From: Pseudarthrobacter chlorophenolicus A6
Lineage (GTDB): Bacteria; Actinomycetota; Actinomycetes; Actinomycetales; Micrococcaceae
Assembly: GCF_000022025.1 (NCBI RefSeq)
Contig: NC_011879.1
Span: 310,001-374,000 of the forward strand
Direction of reading: 5' to 3'
Length of the DNA: 64,000 bases
The notes beneath the pieces were generated by a model. That model did no database searches, was not told the DNA's origin, and saw only the letters and a program-made list of their open reading frames with translations. The position numbers and the translations under genes are program-made. This document shows, piece after piece, positions 15,144-21,746 of this stretch; within the stretch, counting starts at the first letter, position 1; each line of letters begins with the position of its first letter.

Positions 15144-15812
15144 TCAGGGCCTCTCGATGACGAACGCCGTCGCGGTGTTGGGCTCGATCTCGGTCAGTCC
15201 GGAATCGACGATCACCGGACCTGCGGCCAGTGCCTTCAGCTGCTCGAACTCGCTTTCAGAGGCATTGATCAAACCCGCGGACAGAAGGTGCAATGAGGCG
15301 ATGTCAGGATCCGGGTTGCCGCGGTTCAGGTGCCAGGCAAAGAGTGCGTGGGCGGCCTGCGCCGCGGCCTTGCCGGTGGACATGCCGAGGGCGTTGTTGA
15401 GGACGATGACCGGGTCGCCAGGCCGTTGGCGGGACTGCGGCGTGGGGTCATAAGCGGGGAGGTCCGTCCCGGACACCTGCAGTCGGGACAGCTTCTTGGG
15501 CATGTCCTCGTAGGTGGTCGGCGCGTAGGCCATGGCCCTTGCGGCTCCGATCCACGCTGCACCGTCGGCCGGAAGCTCAGGATCGCCGGCGATCTTGGCG
15601 AAGGTCTTCGCGTCCGCACGCCGGACGGACTTGGTGAACCGGCCGGACAGCCAGGTCTTCCAGCTGCCATCATCGGCGCCATGCTCCAGCCCGTTCGTAT
15701 AGGCGCAAACACTGGCGATCGCCACCGCAAGGATGCTGTCGGAATGACCGGCAGGGTCGTTCTTGTCCACGAGCAGCACGATCGGCTGCACGAGGCTGGG
15801 GGAGTCGGTCAT
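15144..15812 (-). CDS. Pth2-like peptidyl-tRNA hydrolase
   Basis: 222 residues. The C-terminal half matches the Pth2 fold: VIVLNNALGMSTGKAAAQAAHALFAW (here split for length: GMSTGKAAAQAAHA is the core), then IVDSGLTEIEPNTATAFVIE. In Pth2 the GK and the D-(A/S)-G-x-T-E residues bind and cleave peptidyl-tRNA. The N-terminal half (LLVDKNDPAGHSDSILAV ... WLSGRFTKSVRRADAKTF) looks like a degenerate first Pth2-like unit. Recycling of stalled peptidyl-tRNA is expected. It could support translation of leaderless messages or counter abortive-infection toxins; both are speculative. Confidence 0.7.
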   Translation of the reverse strand: MTDSPSLVQPIVLLVDKNDPAGHSDSILAVAIASVCAYTNGLEHGADDGSWKTWLSGRFTKSVRRADAKTFAKIAGDPELPADGAAWIGAARAMAYAPTTYEDMPKKLSRLQVSGTDLPAYDPTPQSRQRPGDPVIVLNNALGMSTGKAAAQAAHALFAWHLNRGNPDPDIASLHLLSAGLINASESEFEQLKALAAGPVIVDSGLTEIEPNTATAFVIERP

Positions 15813-15848
15813 CGGATTCCTTGGTCTAGGCGTGGCGGGTCCCGGACT

Positions 15849-15879
15849 ATGTGTGCGGAGTGGAAGCTGGTGCTCTCCG
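15849..15879 (-). promoter_or_regulatory. Class A element promoter
   Basis: -35 CGGAGAG (15879-15873), 18 nt, ACACAT (15854-15849). The predicted start is at 15841, giving a ~28-nt leader with AAGGA before ATG 15812. Confidence 0.75.
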
Positions 15880-15884
15880 CAATG

Positions 15885-16370
15885 CTAGGCGACAGCTTTA
15901 CGCCGGGCTGAGACTGCCGGGATACCTGTCCTGGTCACCGGCACTCCGAGACGCTCATAGGCACGGGCGACGTCGGCGCGTGCCTCGTAGGCATGGATGA
16001 CCGAGTAGTCCGTCTTCAGCTCTTCCATCAGGGTGGCCTTGGTCAGAGCGTCCGGCCTGTGGTCGCTGACCGGCCGGAGCAGAATCCTGTCTACGGTGAT
16101 GCCGTGCAGGTCCAGCCAGGACTCAATGTGGGGCCGGTAGTGGTCCCGGGCTTCGGCGACGACAATCACCTTCCGGCCCATCCTGCGTTCGAGCTTCAGC
16201 AGTTGGACCACCTGTTTCACCGGCGGACACAGGACGGCTTCCGTTTGGAAGCGGTCGGCTCCAGGTGCATCGCAGGCAGGGTGGTGTCCGGCGACCAGAT
16301 AGTTGATCGAGGACGTGTCATTGAGGGTGCCGCTGAAGGCGAAGACGACAGCTTCGGGAGTGGAGTGCAT
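15885..16370 (-). CDS. HAD/polynucleotide phosphatase-like protein lacking catalytic Asp
   Basis: 161 residues that follow the T4 polynucleotide kinase 3'-phosphatase layout: an N-terminal strand with FAFSGTL, then KVIVVAEARDHYRPHIESWL, LLRPVSDHRPDALTKATL and a final VIHAYEARADVARAYERLG. The family's DxDGT loop is replaced by A11-F12-S13-G14-T15, and the DDR motif of the last strand by YEAR. Both catalytic aspartates are lost, so phosphatase activity is unlikely and binding or decoy function more likely. Start ATG 16370 is 7 nt after ACACAT. Confidence 0.65.
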   Translation of the reverse strand: MHSTPEAVVFAFSGTLNDTSSINYLVAGHHPACDAPGADRFQTEAVLCPPVKQVVQLLKLERRMGRKVIVVAEARDHYRPHIESWLDLHGITVDRILLRPVSDHRPDALTKATLMEELKTDYSVIHAYEARADVARAYERLGVPVTRTGIPAVSARRKAVA

Positions 16371-16377
16371 GCACCCC

Positions 16378-16408
16378 ATGTGTACGGCGTCGCCGGGGTC
16401 TTACTCCG
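16378..16408 (-). promoter_or_regulatory. Class A element promoter
   Basis: -35 CGGAGTA (16408-16402), 18 nt, ACACAT (16383-16378), 7 nt to ATG 16370. Confidence 0.75.
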
Positions 16409-17081
16409 CTGACGGGTTGAACTGCTTGTAGGTGCCCGGCTGGACCTTGTTTGCTTCCAGGTGCCGTGCGGCGCGTGCCTCGTCCCAGGGCTCGCCGCTG
16501 GTCATCTTGTCTGCCCGGGTGATCCAGGAGACCCCGGAAACCTGCACGAACGGATCTTCGATACCGGAGAACAGGCGACGGCGGTGGATCGCCCAGCGCA
16601 AGGCGGCGGACGCGGTCTTGAAGAATTCGGCTCCCTGCTCTGGAGGGAGGGTCGCCGCCGTGACCAGATTCGCTTCACACCAGGTCAGGGTGGCATCCCA
16701 ACCCTGGGCGGCGACGGAGATCAGCTGGGCGGCGTTCTCGTTGAGTGGCTTTTCGAGGGCTGCCAGGCCGAGGTCGGCGCGGATGTCCTCGATGGAGACG
16801 TGAACAACGTCGCTGGCATCAACCCAGGTGCCGAAGGGGCTCCGGTCAGGATGGACGGTCTGGCCTTCGACGATGGATAGGTTCCGCCATGGATCCTGGG
16901 GATCAAGGGAACGCACGACGTCGGAGAGGAAGCCGGAGAACCAGGCGGCAAACCAGTGCGGCTTACGGGAGACGAGCTCGACCATCTGAGCTTCAATCTG
17001 AATGCGGGCTTCAGTCTCAAGTAGGGGTTCACAAAGAGCAACGACCCACCGGGCGACCCACCCGCTGTCTAGTTGGCTCAT
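16401..17081 (-). CDS. Unknown 226-aa protein
   Basis: Start ATG 17081 has AGGGA upstream; ATG 17105 in the same frame is the alternative. The protein is helical with several Trp residues (PHWFAAWFSGFLSDVVRSL) and ends HLEANKVQPGTYKQFNP. No motif recognised and no membrane helix. It is divergent from the ParA-like operon; the shared 113-bp region also has a degenerate class A box (GCCGCACACGT, 17153-17158 core). Confidence 0.6.
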   Translation of the reverse strand: MSQLDSGWVARWVVALCEPLLETEARIQIEAQMVELVSRKPHWFAAWFSGFLSDVVRSLDPQDPWRNLSIVEGQTVHPDRSPFGTWVDASDVVHVSIEDIRADLGLAALEKPLNENAAQLISVAAQGWDATLTWCEANLVTAATLPPEQGAEFFKTASAALRWAIHRRRLFSGIEDPFVQVSGVSWITRADKMTSGEPWDEARAARHLEANKVQPGTYKQFNPSAE

Positions 17082-17160
17082 AGTTATATTCCCTGGCTCG
17101 GACATTTTGCGCACGATAGTCAAATGTACTGGGAAAAATGAAGCTTCGTCCAACGTGTGC

Positions 17161-17184
17161 GGCCCGTCGGCAAAGTTAACGCAT
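17161..17184 (+). promoter_or_regulatory. Class B element promoter of the ParA-like operon
   Basis: GGCCCGT (17161-17167), 11 nt, AACGCAT (core to 17184) followed by AG. The GTG start at 17195 comes 10 nt after the box, so the leader is only a few nt. Confidence 0.65.
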
Positions 17185-17194
17185 AGAGCTGTTT

Positions 17195-19279
17195 GTGAAC
17201 ACATCAGACAGCGCATCAATCACCCGTGGCCGCATCGGGCTGATTGAGCTGCCGGCCCTCGCCGAGACATTGACGCAGTGCGGCTTGCAAGTGGTGACAG
17301 GACCCGACTTCCGGGCTGCCGCCACCTCCATCATCGCCGAGTCAAAAACCGCAGGGGCTTTCCCGATCGTGGTTGCAGACGTTCCGGCTCCCGGTCTCCG
17401 GGCATGGGTGGGACACCTCCAGACCAAGACTCCGGTCAAGGTCGCCGTCGTGCGCAACACGGAGAACCCCGTTGTGATCGCCGATTCGGTTGCCGAGATC
17501 CTCCTGCCGACCACCATCAACACCATCCTGGCTTCCGTGGGGATCGACCCGCTGGAGGGCCCGGCCGGACTGCAGGCCTTCCCGCCCGCAGCAGCTGAGC
17601 CGGTGGGCATTGACCTGCCCGATATTGACTTCTTCGAGGAGGAGCCAGGGCAGCCGGCCGCACCCGCGCCGGCCGTGGCAACACCTGCTATCCCTGCTGC
17701 CTTCTCGGGTCCCGCCGCAGCCCCGGCCGCCGCGGAGGAGGACCCGTTCGCTGAACCCGCGCCGGCAGCTCAGCCGGCACCCACCCAGGTCTTTGACGAC
17801 TGGGATGCCCCGGCAGAAGTGGAAGCCCCCGCCCAGGCCGCTGCTCCGGCAGCCCCCGTGGCTGAGGAGTGGGACACCGCATCCGCCGTTCAGACGTATG
17901 AACCCGCCGAAGCACCGGTGGCGGCACCGGCTCCTGCGCAGCCTGCCCCTGTCCAGGACGAGTGGGACACCCCCGTCCAGGCGCCTCCCGCTTCCCGCCG
18001 TGCGGCCCGCGTCGCGCAGCAGGAACAGGAGTGGACAGGGCCGGCCGCGGCCGCCCCGGCACCGGTCCTCATGGCAGCACCGGTTCAGGTGGTCGCCCCG
18101 CAGCCGGTGGATGACTGGGACACCCCGCAGTACCAGGCGCCGGTCGCGGCTCCGGTGATGGCGCCCCCGGCCGAGGAATTCGGCGACTGGGACACCCCTG
18201 AGCTGCCGGTTGTCCCCGTCCAGGTCGCACCTCCCCTCCCGGCAGAGAACTACTTCAGCCCTGAGGCTCCCCAGCCCATGCAGTCCTACGTGCCTGCTCC
18301 CGCCGGCACCCCGGCCTGGCATGGCGTGCGGTCGCCGGCAGCCCCGGCGGCCCATGACTCCGCCGGAATCTTCGATGACTTCGAGGCGTCCAAGCTCATC
18401 GGCACGGGCCGGACCGCGGCCGGTCTGGGCGCGTTCGTCATCAACTTCTCCGGCAAGGGAGGCGTGGGCAAGTCGACCACCTCCCTGCAGCTGGCCTGCG
18501 TCGCGGCAGAAGCGGGGCTGCGGGTCGTGCTCATCGACGGCAACTCCGGACAGGGCGACCTGCGCACCTATTTGCGCCTGAACCGCACCAACCTGCCCAC
18601 CATGTACGACGCGGCAATAGGCAGCATCAAGGACGCCATCCTCACCCCGGCAACCATCAACGCCAACCGCGAAGAGGTCCTGGGCGAGATTAAGTTCGCG
18701 TTCATCGGCGCCCCGCCGGATGACATCAACGACCCTTCGGTCGTCACCGATTCGCTCTACCGGGACGTCATCCACTTCGCCCGCCGCAACGCCGACCTGG
18801 TGATCATGGATACCCAGATCGTCGAGTCCTCGGACCGGACCGGGGTCGTCAACACGCTGCTGCTGCCGGCACTCGTCCACGACGCCTGGGGCATCGGTGT
18901 TGCCGACATGTCCACCGTCGGGGTCAACAACCTGAACAACCGGCTGCGGAAGTTCATCAACGAAGGCGTCCCGACCGACCGGCTCATGGTCATCATCAAC
19001 CAGGTCCTGACGGCCCAGATGGAGATGGCCAACAAGGCCCCCGGCTACTTCCGCAACCTCGGCACCTTCATGGGCGCCGTGGAAATGGACGAAAACGTCA
19101 AGCACGACATGAACGCCGGCCGAATCAACACCGACAACGCCCAGCTCAAAGCCACCATGTCCAAGGCCTTGCTGCGCATTACCGGCAACGAAGTATTCCG
19201 CCAGGCAGCGGAGTACAAGCCCGAGCCGGCCAGGAAGCAGGGCATGTTCGCCCGTATGCTCGGAAAGAAGGCAGCATGA
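17195..19279 (+). CDS. ParA/TadZ-like ATPase with WDTP-repeat linker
   Basis: 694 residues. An N-terminal receiver-like domain (1-~125) is followed by a ~280-residue Pro/Ala-rich acidic linker and a C-terminal MinD/ParA ATPase. The ATPase has a deviant Walker A at ~418 (FSGKGGVGKSTTS), VVLIDGNSGQGDLRTYL, and LVIMDTQIVESSDR. The layout fits TadZ/CpaE-type positioning ATPases. The linker holds five or six short motifs of the form (D/E)WD(T/A)P: DDWDAP, EEWDTA, DEWDTP, DDWDTP and GDWDTP. GTG 17195 starts just after a class B box. Likely role: partition of the element or positioning of the transfer machine. It heads an operon with 19276, 20361 and 20755. Confidence 0.8.
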   Translation: MNTSDSASITRGRIGLIELPALAETLTQCGLQVVTGPDFRAAATSIIAESKTAGAFPIVVADVPAPGLRAWVGHLQTKTPVKVAVVRNTENPVVIADSVAEILLPTTINTILASVGIDPLEGPAGLQAFPPAAAEPVGIDLPDIDFFEEEPGQPAAPAPAVATPAIPAAFSGPAAAPAAAEEDPFAEPAPAAQPAPTQVFDDWDAPAEVEAPAQAAAPAAPVAEEWDTASAVQTYEPAEAPVAAPAPAQPAPVQDEWDTPVQAPPASRRAARVAQQEQEWTGPAAAAPAPVLMAAPVQVVAPQPVDDWDTPQYQAPVAAPVMAPPAEEFGDWDTPELPVVPVQVAPPLPAENYFSPEAPQPMQSYVPAPAGTPAWHGVRSPAAPAAHDSAGIFDDFEASKLIGTGRTAAGLGAFVINFSGKGGVGKSTTSLQLACVAAEAGLRVVLIDGNSGQGDLRTYLRLNRTNLPTMYDAAIGSIKDAILTPATINANREEVLGEIKFAFIGAPPDDINDPSVVTDSLYRDVIHFARRNADLVIMDTQIVESSDRTGVVNTLLLPALVHDAWGIGVADMSTVGVNNLNNRLRKFINEGVPTDRLMVIINQVLTAQMEMANKAPGYFRNLGTFMGAVEMDENVKHDMNAGRINTDNAQLKATMSKALLRITGNEVFRQAAEYKPEPARKQGMFARMLGKKAA

Positions 19280-20364
19280 GCCTGAACCTCGCTTCCGAAA
19301 CGGCCGCCGCCCTGATGGCCGATGCTGCGCGTGCAGCCGATGACTCCAACCGCAAACACCCGAGCCTTCAGGTGCTCTGCGCCCGCCTGGAGCGGATCAT
19401 GCACGGCCACGCTGCCCAGGCACTCCTGACCGCCGGCGACCTGCCCGAACGGGCCGGGGTCGTCACGCTCCCGGCCTGGAGCTGGGATCACCCACTCATC
19501 GACGTCGGACGCAAGGACAAGGCACACGGCACCGGGGAGCGCATGCTCATGCCTGTTCGCAACAACTGGGACACCCCGATGGTCGTCCTCGTCGCCGATG
19601 AATCCGTCCCGGTCAGCTACAGCACCCGCGGCATGGGCCACGCCACCGCCGGGCAGTCCAAGCTGGTCCGCCGCCCCGGGCTGGCCCCGGTCACCGCCGT
19701 GGACAGCATGCCGTCCCTGGCTGAGCCGGTATTCGTCGGCGCCGGGACTACTTCCCGGATCGGCGCGCAGCTCAACAAGCTCGTCGTCGACGGCAAAGCC
19801 GCCCACTGGGAGGTCGTACAGGGCCTGGAACCAAAACTGCGGACCGCCGTCTACCAGGCGCACGCCTCCGTCAGCTACGAAATCGGCAACAGCACCGGCG
19901 TCGTGGAGCCGATGCTGGACGAACTCGGTCTCGAACAGATCGTCGACACCATGATGTACGGGGAACTTCAGGACGAGGACGAGACAGCGGAGAGGGTCAA
20001 GGACAAGCCGTCGGCCATCTTCCGCCTCATTGAGTTGTGCCTCGGCCCGGAATGCTTCCTGCGGGTAGACCCCCTCAAGTACATGACCAAGCACATGCGC
20101 CGGGACGCCGAAGCACAGATCCGGCGGAAAATCGGCGACCCCCACATCGGACCCAAGGTCCGCGAGATCGCCCGCCGCCACCCCCGGGCAGAGATCGCCG
20201 ACATTGTCGCCGCCTACCGGGAGGTGTACCCCAAGGACCGGCTTTCCCTGCCGCGCGCCCGGGCCGCCCTGTCAGTGAGCCCGTCGGCGTCCGCCCGCAG
20301 CACCCTGCTCGTCCCGGACAGCTTCAACAGCCAGGCGATTTACGAGGGGAGCCAGGCGGCATGA
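19276..20364 (+). CDS. Unknown 362-aa protein of the ParA-like operon
   Basis: Starts with a 4-bp overlap to the ParA-like gene. It is soluble. The N-terminal half contains SWDHPLIDVGRKDKAHG and NNWDTPMVVLVADESVPV; the WDTP string also appears in the ParA linker next door. The C-terminal third is basic and helical (KYMTKHMRRDAEAQIRRKIG), perhaps DNA-binding. By position it could be the ParB-like or adaptor partner, but no ParB domain is visible. Confidence 0.65.
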   Translation: MSLNLASETAAALMADAARAADDSNRKHPSLQVLCARLERIMHGHAAQALLTAGDLPERAGVVTLPAWSWDHPLIDVGRKDKAHGTGERMLMPVRNNWDTPMVVLVADESVPVSYSTRGMGHATAGQSKLVRRPGLAPVTAVDSMPSLAEPVFVGAGTTSRIGAQLNKLVVDGKAAHWEVVQGLEPKLRTAVYQAHASVSYEIGNSTGVVEPMLDELGLEQIVDTMMYGELQDEDETAERVKDKPSAIFRLIELCLGPECFLRVDPLKYMTKHMRRDAEAQIRRKIGDPHIGPKVREIARRHPRAEIADIVAAYREVYPKDRLSLPRARAALSVSPSASARSTLLVPDSFNSQAIYEGSQAA

Positions 20365-20813
20365 CACCGCCCACGCCGACCCTGGAAACCGCGAACCTCG
20401 CACGCCGGACCGCCGCACGTTTCCGGGCCGAATGGCTGATGCTGATCCACGACCGGATGGTCTCTCCGGTAGACGTTTTGACGGAGGCTGCGCGGCCTGA
20501 AGCGCGTGCCCTGTTGAAGTTGTCGCTGCGCCAATTGCTGATCGCTCAGCCGGGTTGGGGAAGGACACGGGCAGACACCATTATCGACAAGATTTTGTCA
20601 GTCGCAGACGCTAAGATTGAGCGTCGGCAAGTGACCATTGGATGGCTTCTTGATCCGCGTGCCGGCGGCCGCAGATTTGCCGCCTGGCTGGATGCATTTG
20701 AGCCCCGTTCCGCACTGGGAGGAGGGGGGTTTCCGTACGCGAGAAGGAGCCCCCATGTCAGTGTCAGTGCTGGAGTCCCCGACGCTGCCCCAAACAGGGG
20801 TGGCCATGTCTGA
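20361..20813 (+). CDS. Actinobacterial integration host factor-like protein (mIHF)
   Basis: 150 residues. The core LKLSLRQLLIAQPGWGRTRA followed by DTIIDKILSV and RRQVTIGWLLDPRAGGRRF matches the helix-two-turn-helix mIHF fold of Actinobacteria, which binds and bends DNA. It overlaps the upstream gene by 4 bp and its 3' end overlaps the sigma gene by 59 bp. It may organise the element's DNA, its origin or its promoters. The last ~30 residues beyond the mIHF core are unassigned. Confidence 0.8.
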   Translation: MTPPTPTLETANLARRTAARFRAEWLMLIHDRMVSPVDVLTEAARPEARALLKLSLRQLLIAQPGWGRTRADTIIDKILSVADAKIERRQVTIGWLLDPRAGGRRFAAWLDAFEPRSALGGGGFPYARRSPHVSVSAGVPDAAPNRGGHV

Positions 20814-21642
20814 GAACACCCACGACGCCATCCGTTCCATCGCCGGCGCAACCGGCCGTGTCCGCGACAACCTCGTCCACGATTTCATGCGCGCCCGCAT
20901 GGGCTTGTTCAAGCAGATCGCCTGGGGCCTGTGCCGCCGCTTCGGCCACGCACCGGACCAGCACGTGGAGGACTTCGCCTCCATCGTCTCCATGACGGCC
21001 CTGAAGATGCTCACCGAGGAACTCGAGAACGACGAGCTGCTCGAGCGCATCGAGAACTGGGAAGGGATGCTCCGCGTCCAGGCCCGCGCCGCCGTCCGGG
21101 ATTACATCGACAAGGAAGGCGCGCCCATGGCGGAGATGACCTCCGCGCTGCGGCGCAAGCGCGTCCTCGACGCAACCCGGGACGAGATCCGCAAGGAAAT
21201 GGGCCGCGAACCCTCCGACCAGGAGATCGTGGACACCCACAACGCCAAGATGTGGGAGAAGCGCTCCAACCCGGTCAAGCAGGGTGTCATCGCGTCCGTG
21301 GAGGACCTCCGCGTCAGCCGGGCACAGGATGACATCGCCGACCATGACTACTCCGAGCCGATCGACACGGACTTCGTCCTGCACCCGGTCGAAGGCCCTC
21401 GGTTCATCCAGCTGATCGTGGAACGCACGAGCGCCTACAACGAGCGGCTGGGGAAGGCCGCTGAGTTGTGGCTCTCCGGCCTCTACAGCGAGGACCACGA
21501 GCCGAGGATCGCCACCGTCGATGAGATCGCCGAGGCCCTGGACGTCAGCCGCTCCACGGCCCGCGCGTACGTCCGCAAGATCAAGGAGTACGCGGTCCTG
21601 GTCGCCCAGGATGAGTTCGCGATCACCGAGGACGACGTCTAA
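20755..21642 (+). CDS. Sigma-70-family factor
   Basis: 295 residues from ATG 20755, preceded by a strong AGAAGGAG. Region 2-like sequence (VEDFASIVSMTALKMLTEEL ... NWEGMLRVQARAAVRDYID) is followed by a region 3 signature, RDEIRKEMGREPSDQEIVD, and a C-terminal HTH (VDEIAEALDVSRSTARAYVRKI) like region 4. It is therefore larger than ECF sigmas and resembles group 3/phage-type factors. It is the last gene of the ParA-like operon and ends at a terminator. It is the prime candidate to recognise the class A/B promoters of this element. Confidence 0.75.
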   Translation: MSVSVLESPTLPQTGVAMSENTHDAIRSIAGATGRVRDNLVHDFMRARMGLFKQIAWGLCRRFGHAPDQHVEDFASIVSMTALKMLTEELENDELLERIENWEGMLRVQARAAVRDYIDKEGAPMAEMTSALRRKRVLDATRDEIRKEMGREPSDQEIVDTHNAKMWEKRSNPVKQGVIASVEDLRVSRAQDDIADHDYSEPIDTDFVLHPVEGPRFIQLIVERTSAYNERLGKAAELWLSGLYSEDHEPRIATVDEIAEALDVSRSTARAYVRKIKEYAVLVAQDEFAITEDDV

Positions 21643-21654
21643 GCCGGAACCCAG

Positions 21655-21686
21655 AAGGGCGGCAGCCATACCCGGCTGCCGCCCTT
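21655..21686 (+). terminator. Intrinsic terminator after the sigma gene
   Basis: Stem AAGGGCGGCAGCC / GGCTGCCGCCCTT with a 6-nt loop and a TT tail, 12 bp after the stop. Confidence 0.8.
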
Positions 21687-21711
21687 TTCCAGCTGCCGGC
21701 AGCAAAAGTGA

Positions 21712-21735
21712 CACCCGTGCTCCGGTGAACCGCAT
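21712..21735 (+). promoter_or_regulatory. Class B element promoter
   Basis: AAGTGA-CACCCGT (from 21706), 11 nt, ACCGCAT, then AGGGGTTCACC to ATG 21747. The GTGACACCCGT string recurs before ssb (57727). Confidence 0.7.
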
Positions 21736-21746
21736 AGGGGTTCACC

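Noticed and set aside
17342..19105. 587-codon minus-strand frame across the ParA-like gene
   Set aside because: Antisense to a clear P-loop ATPase; composition is typical of a codon-position shadow.
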